Below, piece after piece: positions 7,003 through 14,084 of a stretch of 19,749 nucleotides of DNA. Source of the DNA: CAZWHE01 sp964633825. Lineage in GTDB: Bacteria > Planctomycetota > B15-G4 > CAYZWU01. The notes beneath the pieces were generated by a model. The model worked only from the letters and a program-made list of their open reading frames with translations, was not told the DNA's origin and searched no databases. Position 1 is the first letter of the stretch; each line of letters opens with the position of its first letter. Location: contig CAZWHE010000067.1 in NCBI GenBank assembly GCA_964633825.1, positions 1 through 19,749 on the forward strand. Direction: 5' to 3'. The translations under genes were made by a program, and so were the position numbers.

Positions 7003-8009
7003 GGTTGACCTCGTTTCATGCTTTCCAAATCCATCCCCAGGTTGAGTCTCAGATCGATCAGTGTCTTTTTGATCTCTTTTAATGATGTTTTGCCGAAATT
7101 CCTGAGCTTCATCAATTCAGGCTCGGTCATCTGAACGAGATCTTCGATCGACTTGAGATTGGCTGAATCCAAGCAGTTCCTGGCCCTAACGGACAAATCG
7201 AGCTCTTCAATGTTTCTGGAAAGGTTTTCTTTTAATTTCTCGGCTTGTTCATCCACTTCTTCCGTGCCGGTGTCTTTGGCTTCATCAACGGGGACATCAC
7301 GGTTCAGACGTTCGTAGTGGACAAAGGGATTCAAATGCTTGCGATAGATCTTGGACGCTTCGACAAGCGCCTCTTCCGGTGTTGCGCTCCCATCCGTCCA
7401 GATCTCGAGGATGAGCTTATCGTAGTTCGTGATCTTACCGACACGGGTATCTTCCACGCTGTACCTGACCCTTTGGACAGGAGAAAAGTTGGAGTCCATG
7501 TAGATAACGCCGATCTCTTTTTCCTCGTCTTCATTCTCTTCGGCGGTGACATAACCCCGCCCAACGCACGCCTTCATCTCCATCTTCAGGGCGACGTCTT
7601 CCGTCAAGGTCGCAATGATCTGATCGGGATTGACGATCTCCGTGTTGCTGTCGGTGATGATGTCGCCGGCCGTTACGGTCCCGGCCTTGCCGGAGTCGAT
7701 CTTCAAGACCGCTTCTCGATCATTATGGATCCTGACCAAGACCATCTTCAGGTTCAAGATGATATCGGCCACGTCTTCGAGAACACCCTGCATCGAGGTG
7801 AATTCGTGAAGAACGCCGTCGATCTTGACGGACGTGATCGCAGCCCCTTCGATTGAAGAAAGGAGAACCCGCCTGAGGCCGTTCCCCACCGAATGGCCGA
7901 ATCCCTTTTCGAAAGGTTCGATCGTGTATTTCCCATAGGTGTCGAGTTTGGTCTCCTTGTCCACCAAAACCGATGTGGGAAGCTCAAAATTGCGCCATCT
8001 GATCCTCAT
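6999..8009 (-). CDS. rpoA: DNA-directed RNA polymerase subunit alpha
   Basis: The alpha subunit dimerises to nucleate RNA polymerase assembly and contacts promoter UP elements and activators. It is 336 aa. The N-terminal domain spans about 1-235, with the conserved NGLRRVLLSSIEGAAI block at 43-58. A charged linker runs from about 240 to 265. The C-terminal domain covers about 266-325 and keeps the DNA-contact positions that correspond to E. coli R265, N268 and C269 (R275, N278, C279 here) and the GKTSLKEIK helix. AAGGAG lies 7 bases before the ATG. A 116-base spacer with a 15-bp tandem repeat separates it from rpsD. Confidence 0.98.
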   Translation of the reverse strand: MRIRWRNFELPTSVLVDKETKLDTYGKYTIEPFEKGFGHSVGNGLRRVLLSSIEGAAITSVKIDGVLHEFTSMQGVLEDVADIILNLKMVLVRIHNDREAVLKIDSGKAGTVTAGDIITDSNTEIVNPDQIIATLTEDVALKMEMKACVGRGYVTAEENEDEEKEIGVIYMDSNFSPVQRVRYSVEDTRVGKITNYDKLILEIWTDGSATPEEALVEASKIYRKHLNPFVHYERLNRDVPVDEAKDTGTEEVDEQAEKLKENLSRNIEELDLSVRARNCLDSANLKSIEDLVQMTEPELMKLRNFGKTSLKEIKKTLIDLRLNLGMDLESMKRGQP

Positions 8010-8045
8010 GCTTTTCTCCTTGGCGACGAGCCGTTCATAGGCTCC

Positions 8046-8100
8046 GCGGAATTACCGATTGCGGAATTACCGATTGCGGAATTATCGTCTGCGGAAATAC
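8046..8100. repeat. 15-bp tandem repeat in the rpsD-rpoA spacer
   Basis: The unit GCGGAATTACCGATT (plus strand) occurs at 8046-8060 and identically at 8061-8075. A third copy at 8076-8090 differs at three positions, and a partial copy covers 8091-8100. It lies between rpsD and rpoA and so would be transcribed in the alpha-operon mRNA. The frame of rpsD stays open past its TAA through the repeat to a TGA that overlaps the rpoA start. Confidence 0.95.
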
Positions 8101-8125
8101 CCGAGAAATCTATAACCTCGACATC

Positions 8126-8752
8126 TTACTTAGACATGAACTCGACAATAAGCTGTTCATCCACCTCAAACTGAACGTTTTCACGCTCCGGCAGGGACTT
8201 GACCTTGCCGCCGAATTGGGATGGATCCTGCTCCAGCCAGGAAGGAACTCCCTTGCTCTGGCTTTGTTCCATTGATTCATGAATGATCTTTTTGATAGTG
8301 TCCTTATCCCTCACACGGATAGTATCCCCGGTCTTGACAAGAGCCGACGGGATATCGCACTTCCTTCCGTTCAAGAAGAAATGCCCGTGGCTGATCATCT
8401 GCCGGGCATGGTTTCTGGATAAAGTCAGCCCCAGTGAAAAGATCACATTATCGAGGCGCCTTTCGAGCAATACCAGGAGGTTTTCTCCCGTGTTCCCTGT
8501 GGTCCTTGCCGCCTTCATCATGTACTTCTTGAACTGGCGCTCACGAACCCCATAAAACTTCTTGGTTTTTTGCTTCTCCCGGAGATGGATACGGTATTCC
8601 GAAGGACGTCCCCTCATCCAGGGGTGAGCGCCGGGCTGGTAATTGCGTTTTTGAAGGGCGCATTTGGGTGTATCACACCTCTGTCCCTTCAGGAAAAGTT
8701 TCTGCCCTTCACGCCTGCACTGTTTACACATACTCGCTTTCATCTTGCCCAT
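8126..8752 (-). CDS. rpsD: 30S ribosomal protein S4, zinc-binding form
   Basis: S4 is a primary 16S rRNA binder that nucleates 30S assembly and in many bacteria represses the alpha operon. This 208-aa protein has a zinc-binding N-terminus (C9, C12, C26, C31), the KLFLKG motif, and an S4-type RNA-binding domain in the second half (RLDNVIFSLG, then ARQMISHGHFFLNG at about 116-129). The first residues, MGKMKASMC, differ from the usual MARYTGP-type start. ATG at 8752 has AGAGGA about 8 bases upstream; internal ATGs are too far from it. It ends with the usual VEFMSK-like terminus. Confidence 0.97.
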   Translation of the reverse strand: MGKMKASMCKQCRREGQKLFLKGQRCDTPKCALQKRNYQPGAHPWMRGRPSEYRIHLREKQKTKKFYGVRERQFKKYMMKAARTTGNTGENLLVLLERRLDNVIFSLGLTLSRNHARQMISHGHFFLNGRKCDIPSALVKTGDTIRVRDKDTIKKIIHESMEQSQSKGVPSWLEQDPSQFGGKVKSLPERENVQFEVDEQLIVEFMSK

Positions 8753-8802
8753 ATGTCTCTATCCTCTTTGAAAATCACCGCGTGAAACGGTTCTTTCTCT
8801 GT

Positions 8803-9186
8803 TCAGACTCTTCTTCTCTTTCTGGGACGGCAGCCGTTATGAGGAAGCGGAGTCCTGTCTTCAATAGCCTTGATCCTGATTCCCGATCCCTGAATGCCCC
8901 GTATGGCGGCTTCCCTTCCGGAACCGGGCCCCCTGACATAAACCTCGACCTCGCGGACCCCCATTTTCTTGGCCATTTCGGAACATTTCTCCGCCGCTTT
9001 CTGGGCCGCAAAGGGGGTGGACTTCCTCGATCCTTTATACCCCGTCGTGCCTGCCGAACACCAACAGAGAGCATCGCCGTTGGCTTCGGCGAATGTGATG
9101 ATTGTATTATTGAAAGTCGATTTAATATGCACGATCGCTTTGACAACGGTCTTCTTTATTTTCCTACGCTTCTTTGACGCGCCCAT
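8803..9186 (-). CDS. rpsK: 30S ribosomal protein S11
   Basis: S11 is a 30S platform protein next to the mRNA exit path. The 127 aa include HIKSTFNNTIITFAE at about 20-34, TTGYKGSRKSTPFAAQ at 47-62, the GVREVEVYVRGPGSGREAAIR block and the conserved basic end near DRTPLPHNGCRPRKRRRV. It follows rpsM by 31 bases and precedes rpsD by 50. A G-rich stretch (TAGGGGG) precedes the ATG. Confidence 0.98.
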   Translation of the reverse strand: MGASKKRRKIKKTVVKAIVHIKSTFNNTIITFAEANGDALCWCSAGTTGYKGSRKSTPFAAQKAAEKCSEMAKKMGVREVEVYVRGPGSGREAAIRGIQGSGIRIKAIEDRTPLPHNGCRPRKRRRV

Positions 9187-9217
9187 ATAAACCCCCTAGA
9201 CGGGAAAGATTGATTCG

Positions 9218-9598
9218 TTACATCCTCTTGATACTCTTCTTGCCGGCCACGGTCTTCTTGGGTCCCTTCCGGGTCCGGGCATTCGACTGTGTCTTCTGGC
9301 CGCGGACCGGCAGGCCACGCCTGTGCCGCATCCCCCGATAACAGGCGATATCCTTGAGGCGCTGGACATTCTGCACCACCTGGCGTCTGAGCTGGCCTTC
9401 GATGGTGTAGTTCTTCTCGATATGAGCACCCAAGCGCGCCAGGTCCTCCTCGGAGAGATCTTTGGCCTTGATCGTTCTTTCGATATTCAGATCCTTGAGA
9501 ATCTTCTCGGAAGACGTATTCCCAATTCCGAAAATGTAAGTCAAAGCGACCGAAACCGCCTTGTCGTTGGGAATATCAACACCGACTATACGAGGCAT
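9218..9598 (-). CDS. rpsM: 30S ribosomal protein S13
   Basis: S13 sits in the head of the small subunit and forms bridges to the 50S subunit. The protein is 126 aa and starts MPRIVGVDIPNDK. It carries the helix-hairpin-helix region (YIFGIGNTSSEKIL), the RHRRGLPVRGQKTQSNARTRKG signature and a lysine-rich tail that reaches the P-site. The start at 9598 is preceded by AAGGAGAA; a longer frame from 9652 adds 18 residues without homology and was rejected. It is the first gene of the alpha-operon part, 72 bases after rpmJ. Confidence 0.98.
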   Translation of the reverse strand: MPRIVGVDIPNDKAVSVALTYIFGIGNTSSEKILKDLNIERTIKAKDLSEEDLARLGAHIEKNYTIEGQLRRQVVQNVQRLKDIACYRGMRHRRGLPVRGQKTQSNARTRKGPKKTVAGKKSIKRM

Positions 9599-9670
9599 TC
9601 TTTTCTCCTTCCAAGCGGGCATAGTGGCTGCCGCGGCGAAACGAGGTGCCAATAAAACACCGTCACCGGC

Positions 9671-9787
9671 TCACTTCCCCTGTTTCTGCTTGTGACGGCC
9701 GTTCTTGCAAATGACCCTCACCACACCGCGCCGCTTGATGATTTTGCAGTTCTCACAAATTCTTTTGACAGACGATCTTACTTTCAT
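9671..9787 (-). CDS. rpmJ: 50S ribosomal protein L36, zinc-binding form
   Basis: This is a 38-aa gene, too short for most ORF cut-offs, read as MKVRSSVKRICENCK and onward to a lysine- and glutamine-rich end. The zinc ligands C11, C14, C27 and H32 (C-x2-C-x12-C-x4-H) are all present, so this is the C+ type. L36 is a small rRNA-binding protein of the large subunit. It lies between infA and rpsM as in most bacteria. No good Shine-Dalgarno sequence is directly before the ATG; the nearest strong one, AGGAGG, lies upstream of a hairpin that may bring it closer. Confidence 0.97.
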   Translation of the reverse strand: MKVRSSVKRICENCKIIKRRGVVRVICKNGRHKQKQGK

Positions 9788-9795
9788 GCTCAACA

Positions 9796-9827
9796 GCCTG
9801 ATCAGGGCTTCGCCTGACAGGCCTCCT
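9796..9827 (-). promoter_or_regulatory. Hairpin bridging a Shine-Dalgarno sequence to the rpmJ start
   Basis: On the mRNA strand AGGAGG (9827-9822) is followed at once by a hairpin: GCCTG (9822-9818) pairs with CAGGC (9800-9796) and TCAGG (9817-9813) with CCTGA (9806-9802), giving 10 pairs with one bulged base and a 6-base loop. Eight bases then lead to the rpmJ ATG. Folding would place AGGAGG at a normal distance from the start codon, while in the unfolded form it is about 34 bases away. The pairing is visible; the role is inference. Confidence 0.5.
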
Positions 9828-9840
9828 CTCTAAGGGGCGG

Positions 9841-10056
9841 TCAGCCACGATAGACAATGCGCCCTTTTGTCAAGTCATAGGGACTCAGTTCCACTGTCAC
9901 CACATCACCAGGAAGGATCCTGATGAAATGCATTCTCATCTTTCCGGACACATGGGCGATGATCTTGTGTCCGTTTTCAAGCTCCACTCGGAAAACGGCA
10001 TTGGGCAACGCCTCTTTAACCACTGCCGATATCCTGATCGCCTCTTCTTTGGCCAT
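9841..10056 (-). CDS. infA: Translation initiation factor IF-1
   Basis: IF-1 binds the 30S A-site during initiation. The 71 aa form one S1-like OB fold: MAKEEAIRISAVVKEALPN, then FRVELENGHKIIAHVSGKMR and the end LSPYDLTKGRIVYRG, all typical. ATG at 10056 lies 7 bases after the secY stop; the open frame upstream from 10122 overlaps secY and lacks homology. The usual adk and map genes do not lie between secY and infA here, so infA is probably read directly with secY. The Shine-Dalgarno sequence is weak (GGTAGAGAT, spanning the secY stop). Confidence 0.98.
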   Translation of the reverse strand: MAKEEAIRISAVVKEALPNAVFRVELENGHKIIAHVSGKMRMHFIRILPGDVVTVELSPYDLTKGRIVYRG

Positions 10057-10063
10057 ACGATCT

Positions 10064-11410
10064 CTACCGTTTTCTTCCCTTGGCCCAGGCGCTCGAGGCC
10101 CCGCCACTCGTAAAACCCTCATAATTCCTCATCACGAGCTGGGAGTTCAGCTTATCCACGAGGTCGAGGATCACGCCGACCACGATGAGCATGCTTGTCC
10201 CGCCCAGGTTGATGGCCACGAACTGCGGAATGTTCTTCAGCTGGCCCGAGATAACGTGAGGCAGAATCGCAATCAAGGCCAGGAAGGTAGCGCCAGCCAA
10301 CGTGACGCGGTACATGACGTTTTCGAGATAGTCGGCCGTTCTCTTGCCGGGGCGCAGCCCGGGTACGAACCCTCCCGATTCCTTCAGGTTGTTGGCAATC
10401 TCGGTCGGCTGGAACATGAGGGCGGTCCAGAAGAAGCTGAAGAAGAAAATCAGCCCCACGTAAAAGAGTACGTACCAGAAGCCTCCCCAGGAAAAGAGGT
10501 TGCTGAAAAACTGGCTGTCGCCGAAGATCTTGTCCAGGACCGGGGGAAGGATGAAGAGAGCGGCCGCAAAAATAATGGGCATCACGCCCGCTTGATTCAC
10601 CTTGAGAGGAAGATAGTGGCGCTGTCCGCCGTAGATCTTCCTGCCGCGCGTCAGCTTCGCCTGCTGGACGGGTATACGCCGCTGCCCCTTGGTGACATAG
10701 ACGATGCCGAGCACGATGATGAGGTAGATCCCCGCCAGGGTGGCGAAAGTGGACATTCGCTCCGCAGGATCGAGGTCGTTGTACATGACCTGGAACTGGC
10801 TGGGCATTCTGGCCAGAATCCCGCCCATGATAATGAGGGAGACTCCGTTGCCGATACCGTGCTCTGATATCTGTTCGCCGATCCACATGATCAGGATCGT
10901 ACCCGTCGTGAAAGCCAGGATCATCACGAGCTGGTACCACCATGCGTTGAAGAGAGCGGGGGAAATGATCCCTGTCTTTTCGACGGCGTCCAGCAGGAAT
11001 CCCCTGATCATAAACGTTCCCTGCACGATGCAGAGAGGAATGGTCGCCAACCGCGAGTACTGGTTGATCTTCTTCTGCCCCTGCGCCCCTTCCTTGGACA
11101 GCCTTTCAAGAGCAGGGACGACCTTGACGAGAAGCGAGAAAATAATGGACGCCGAAATATAGGGCATGACCCCCAGGGAAAAGATATAGCACGATCCCAG
11201 AGCGCCTCCCGAGAGAGTGCTCATCAGCCCGAAGATCATCCCGAGACCGCCCTCCTGGTACTGATCGGTGAGGGCCTGGATCTGAGAGTAGTCCACTCCG
11301 GGTACGGGAATGTGGAAACCGATCCTGTAGACCACAAGCAGACCGAGAGTGATCATGATCTTGCTTCTGAGCTCTTTGATTCGGAACAGATTGAATATGC
11401 CCGTATTCAT
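10064..11410 (-). CDS. secY: Protein translocase subunit SecY
   Basis: SecY is the channel of the Sec translocon in the inner membrane. The 448-aa protein starts MNTGIFNLFRIKELRSKI, followed by the first membrane helix and VPGVD. It has about ten hydrophobic helices and the cytoplasmic motif FVPGLRPGKRTADYL between helices 8 and 9. I set the start at ATG 11410 because it shares one base with the rplO stop (TGATG) and has GAGGAG five bases upstream. The alternative GTG at 11416 would add two residues. The C-terminus is short and basic (AKGRKR). SecE and SecG are not in the window. Confidence 0.97.
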   Translation of the reverse strand: MNTGIFNLFRIKELRSKIMITLGLLVVYRIGFHIPVPGVDYSQIQALTDQYQEGGLGMIFGLMSTLSGGALGSCYIFSLGVMPYISASIIFSLLVKVVPALERLSKEGAQGQKKINQYSRLATIPLCIVQGTFMIRGFLLDAVEKTGIISPALFNAWWYQLVMILAFTTGTILIMWIGEQISEHGIGNGVSLIIMGGILARMPSQFQVMYNDLDPAERMSTFATLAGIYLIIVLGIVYVTKGQRRIPVQQAKLTRGRKIYGGQRHYLPLKVNQAGVMPIIFAAALFILPPVLDKIFGDSQFFSNLFSWGGFWYVLFYVGLIFFFSFFWTALMFQPTEIANNLKESGGFVPGLRPGKRTADYLENVMYRVTLAGATFLALIAILPHVISGQLKNIPQFVAINLGGTSMLIVVGVILDLVDKLNSQLVMRNYEGFTSGGASSAWAKGRKR

Positions 11411-11856
11411 CAACACTCCTCGATTTCACCGCCGGCGGCTTCAATCTTTTTGCGAGCAGCGGCCGAAAACTTGTGGGCTTTCACCTTCAGTTTCTTGTCG
11501 ATCTCTCCTCCGCCAAGGACCTTGAGCATCCGGGCGTTTTTTCTGACGAGCCCTTTTTTCTTGATGCCGTCGAGGTCAACGACGCTTCCCTCTTCAAAAG
11601 AGTTCAGGCCGCTCACATTAACGGTCGAGTAGACGACCTTGAAAGGAGCGTTGGTGAAACCCCTCTTCGGCAGCCGCCTGTAAAGCGGCATCTGTCCCCC
11701 TTCAAAACCGAGTTTCCCACCGCTGCCGCTCCGCGAGCCATACCCCTTCATTCCCCGGCCTGAGGTTTTACCGAGCCCCGAACCGGGCCCCCGGCCGACA
11801 CGTTTCTTTTTCTTGTGTCCCGAGTTCTTGTGTTTTATCTCCTTGAGATCAACCAT
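11410..11856 (-). CDS. rplO: 50S ribosomal protein L15
   Basis: L15 is a late-assembly large-subunit protein, 148 aa here. The N-terminal basic extension KKKKRVGRGPGSGLGKTSGRG at about 15-35 is the family signature. It is followed by FEGGQMPLYRRLPKRGF and a C-terminal globular domain with the usual AHKFSAAARKKIEAAGG end. The first 14 residues (MVDLKEIKHKNSGH) differ from the common MKLHDLKP start. Its ATG shares one base with the rpsE stop, which leaves no room for the rpmD gene normally found between them. Confidence 0.97.
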   Translation of the reverse strand: MVDLKEIKHKNSGHKKKKRVGRGPGSGLGKTSGRGMKGYGSRSGSGGKLGFEGGQMPLYRRLPKRGFTNAPFKVVYSTVNVSGLNSFEEGSVVDLDGIKKKGLVRKNARMLKVLGGGEIDKKLKVKAHKFSAAARKKIEAAGGEIEEC

Positions 11857-12350
11857 CAGATCTTGACCCCTCTCATTTGTTCCACCTCTTCGCGAGACTT
11901 GATCGAAGTCAATCCCTGCAAAGTGGCTTTAACCAGGTTGATGGGGTTGGCGGAACCGTACACTTTGGTCAGGATGTCCTTGACGCCGGCGAGCTCCACG
12001 ACGGCACGGACCGTGGCGCCGGCTATGATCCCTGTTCCGGGCGCCGCCGGTATGAGACGAACCCTGCTTGTTCCAAACCGCCCGGTCACGGGATGCTGAA
12101 CAGTCGTCTCCTTGAGATGAACCACCTCCAGGTTCTTGCGGGCGTCCTTGAAAGCTTTTTCCACGGCGCTCGGAACCTCTTTGGCTTTTCCAAACCCCAC
12201 TCCGACTCGCCCGGCTTTATTGCCGACAACAACGAGTGCGCTGAAAGAAAACCTTCTCCCGCCCTTCACCACCTTGGCGCAACGGTTGATCTTGACCACG
12301 GCTTCTTCAAGGATATTGGGGCTGCTCAAATCAATGTCGGTCCTGTTCAA
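11856..12350 (-). CDS. rpsE: 30S ribosomal protein S5
   Basis: S5 helps control decoding fidelity and the helicase activity of the 30S subunit. The 164 aa include the N-terminal dsRBD-like domain (EAVVKINRCAKVVKGGRRF, then GNKAGRVGVGFGKAKEVP) and the C-terminal block with PAAPGTGIIAG and the NPINLVKATLQGL helix. The start is TTG at 12350, backed by GGAGGA six bases upstream; the ATG overlapping that GGAGG is out of frame and hits a stop at once. It ends in a TGATG overlap with rplO. Confidence 0.96.
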   Translation of the reverse strand: MNRTDIDLSSPNILEEAVVKINRCAKVVKGGRRFSFSALVVVGNKAGRVGVGFGKAKEVPSAVEKAFKDARKNLEVVHLKETTVQHPVTGRFGTSRVRLIPAAPGTGIIAGATVRAVVELAGVKDILTKVYGSANPINLVKATLQGLTSIKSREEVEQMRGVKI

Positions 12351-12392
12351 CGAGTTTCCTCCATCAGTCCGGGTTTTCCAACCCTACTACCG

Positions 12393-12761
12393 CTAGAATT
12401 TAATCCCTCCTTCACGAACGGCGTCGGCAAAAGCCTTGATCCGGCCGTGATATCTGTACCACCCCCTGTCGAATACGGCTTGAGCAACTCCCTTTTCCTG
12501 AAGGCGCTTCGCCATCTCCGTTCCGAGCGACCGAGCGTTTTCGACTTTTTTCGTTCCCGGTTGATCGCCGAACGCCTTTTCCAAAGAGGAGATGGCGGCA
12601 ACAGTGGTGCCGGCTTCGTCGTTTATGGCCTGGCAGGCGAGATTCTTGTTGCTCCTGTATATGGAAAGCCTCGGCTTGTCCGATGTACCGCGAATGCGGC
12701 GACGGACGCCTCGCATCACCCTGAGCCTCTTTTTGATCCTGTTTTTCTGTTTTCTGTCCAT
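12393..12761 (-). CDS. rplR: 50S ribosomal protein L18
   Basis: L18 binds 5S rRNA with L5 in the central protuberance. The 122-aa protein has a basic N-terminus (MDRKQKNRIKKRLRVMRGVRRR), then GTSDKPRLSIYRSNKNLACQ, VFDRGWYRYHGRIKAFADA and REGGIKF at the end, all family-typical. It follows rplF by 40 bases. The Shine-Dalgarno sequence is weak (GAGA about 11 bases upstream), unlike most neighbours. Confidence 0.97.
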   Translation of the reverse strand: MDRKQKNRIKKRLRVMRGVRRRIRGTSDKPRLSIYRSNKNLACQAINDEAGTTVAAISSLEKAFGDQPGTKKVENARSLGTEMAKRLQEKGVAQAVFDRGWYRYHGRIKAFADAVREGGIKF

Positions 12762-12801
12762 TTCAGAATAATCTCACACACATTCGTAGATCACGCTGTC
12801 A

Positions 12802-13350
12802 TTATGTACCTGCTAGGGATTTGCCGACCTTTTGATGGACGATCTCATCGTGGTAGCGAATTCCCTTCCCCTTGTAAGGTTCCGGCGGTCTGATACGCCG
12901 AATGTTCGCGGCGAATTGCCCCACGAGTTGTTTGTCGAATCCCTTCACAACGATCGACGTTTGATTGGGAACCTCGATGGTCAGCCCCTCGGGAATCTCC
13001 ATTTCAACGGGGTGGCAAAAGCCGATCTGAAAAACGAGGGATTTCCCCTGCATGCGAACATTGTATCCGACCCCGATGATGGTCAGACGTTTTTCAAAGC
13101 CCTCTGTCAGCCCCTTGACCATGTTGTTCACCAAGGTGCGGTAGAGACCGTGCAATGCCCGGTTCCGTCTTTCATCGTTAATTCTCTGAAAGGAGACTTC
13201 CTTGTTTTCGGAATCGATGGCGACACTCACGGCAGGATCGATCCACTGATCGAGCTTGCCCCGAGTTCCTTCCACGACAACAGTCCGTTCGGTCATCGAC
13301 ACCTTGATACCGTCCGGGATCTTGACAGGTTGTTTTCCTATTCTTGACAT
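12802..13350 (-). CDS. rplF: 50S ribosomal protein L6
   Basis: L6 lies near the factor-binding site of the large subunit. The 182-aa protein starts MSRIGKQPVKIPDGI and holds two repeated alpha/beta folds. The second contains GVGYNVRMQGKSLVFQIGF, and the C-terminal signature IRRIRPPEPYKGKGIRY is complete. It follows rpsH after 69 bases that contain a stable inverted repeat, and it is preceded by a weak AGAGG. Confidence 0.98.
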   Translation of the reverse strand: MSRIGKQPVKIPDGIKVSMTERTVVVEGTRGKLDQWIDPAVSVAIDSENKEVSFQRINDERRNRALHGLYRTLVNNMVKGLTEGFEKRLTIIGVGYNVRMQGKSLVFQIGFCHPVEMEIPEGLTIEVPNQTSIVVKGFDKQLVGQFAANIRRIRPPEPYKGKGIRYHDEIVHQKVGKSLAGT

Positions 13351-13384
13351 CTTTTTCTATTGCCTCTCAGCCCGTTTCGTCCTC

Positions 13385-13404
13385 AACCGGAAAACATTCC
13401 GGTT
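13385..13404 (-). promoter_or_regulatory. Perfect 8-bp hairpin in the rpsH-rplF spacer
   Basis: AACCGGAA at 13385-13392 pairs exactly with TTCCGGTT at 13397-13404 around a 4-base loop. On the mRNA strand the stem is followed by GAGGACGAAAC, with no T-run, so it is not an intrinsic terminator. It may be a processing site or a translational element ahead of rplF; the function is inference. Confidence 0.5.
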
Positions 13405-13419
13405 CCGGATCGAGCGTCA

Positions 13420-13818
13420 CTATTTCACAAAGAGAAGCGGCTCGCCGCCGACACTCTTTTCCCGGCATTCCCTATCCGAGAGAATCCCGGCCGTCGTCGA
13501 GTAGATCTCGGACGCAAACCCATTGAGAACCTGCTTGATTTCTTTCACGCCCCTGTAAACGCGGCACCCCGGTTTCGACACCCTCTGGATGTCGCCGATC
13601 ACCTTCTCTCCGTCCGATCCATATTTGAGGGTGATCACGAGTTTTCCCCGCCGGCTTTCAGAGACCGTCGTAAAATCCTCGATAAAACCTTCCCTTTTCA
13701 GGGCGCCGGCGATACCGGCTTTGAGTTTGGACATGGGGACATCCACCGTAGTGTGTCCGACCATATTAGCGTTCCTGATCCTTGTCAGCATGTCAGCGAT
13801 GGGATCCGTCATCGTCAT
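13420..13818 (-). CDS. rpsH: 30S ribosomal protein S8
   Basis: S8 binds helix 21 of 16S rRNA and often regulates the spc operon. The 132 aa start MTMTDPIADMLTRIRNAN, as expected, and end with the STTAGILSDRECREKSVGG signature. The terminal residues are PLLFVK, where many homologues have VLCYVW. ATG at 13818 has GGGGAG about 10 bases upstream; a second ATG at 13812 is less well placed. It lies 34 bases after rpsN. Confidence 0.97.
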   Translation of the reverse strand: MTMTDPIADMLTRIRNANMVGHTTVDVPMSKLKAGIAGALKREGFIEDFTTVSESRRGKLVITLKYGSDGEKVIGDIQRVSKPGCRVYRGVKEIKQVLNGFASEIYSTTAGILSDRECREKSVGGEPLLFVK

Positions 13819-13852
13819 GATTCAATCACTCCCCGGTACGGGTTTTCCTCTC

Positions 13853-14038
13853 CTACCAACTGGCCTTCTTGACTCCCGGGATTTCACCCCGCAGAGCCAG
13901 CGTTCTGAAACAGATCCGGCAGATCCCAAACTTGCGATAGTAGGCTCGGGGCCGCCCGCACAAACTGCAGCGGTTGTATCGACGCGTACTGAATTTGGGT
14001 TTTCTTTTGGCTTTGACTATCAAACAGGTTTTCGCCAC
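13853..14038 (-). CDS. rpsN: 30S ribosomal protein S14 type Z
   Basis: This 61-aa S14 is the short zinc-binding type. C24-x2-C27 and C40-x2-C43 form the zinc site, with RKFGICRICFR and the end PGVKKASW matching the family. The start is GTG at 14038 with AGAGGA six bases upstream; an ATG at 14045 is out of frame. S14 is part of the 30S head near the A-site. It lies between rplE and rpsH, as usual. Confidence 0.97.
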   Translation of the reverse strand: MAKTCLIVKAKRKPKFSTRRYNRCSLCGRPRAYYRKFGICRICFRTLALRGEIPGVKKASW

Positions 14039-14084
14039 TTTCCATCCTCTTTCAATTTGAAGACCCGGACAACCCGGCTACCGG

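Noticed and set aside
8046..8100. The 15-bp repeat as a CRISPR array
   Set aside because: The units are contiguous with no spacers and are too short; it is a simple tandem repeat.
9923..10867. A 314-codon plus-strand open frame opposite infA and secY
   Set aside because: It is antisense to two clear genes, and its product is charged and low in family-like motifs.
11877..12893. A 338-codon plus-strand frame opposite rpsE, rplR and rplF
   Set aside because: It crosses three verified genes and their spacers, so it is a shadow.
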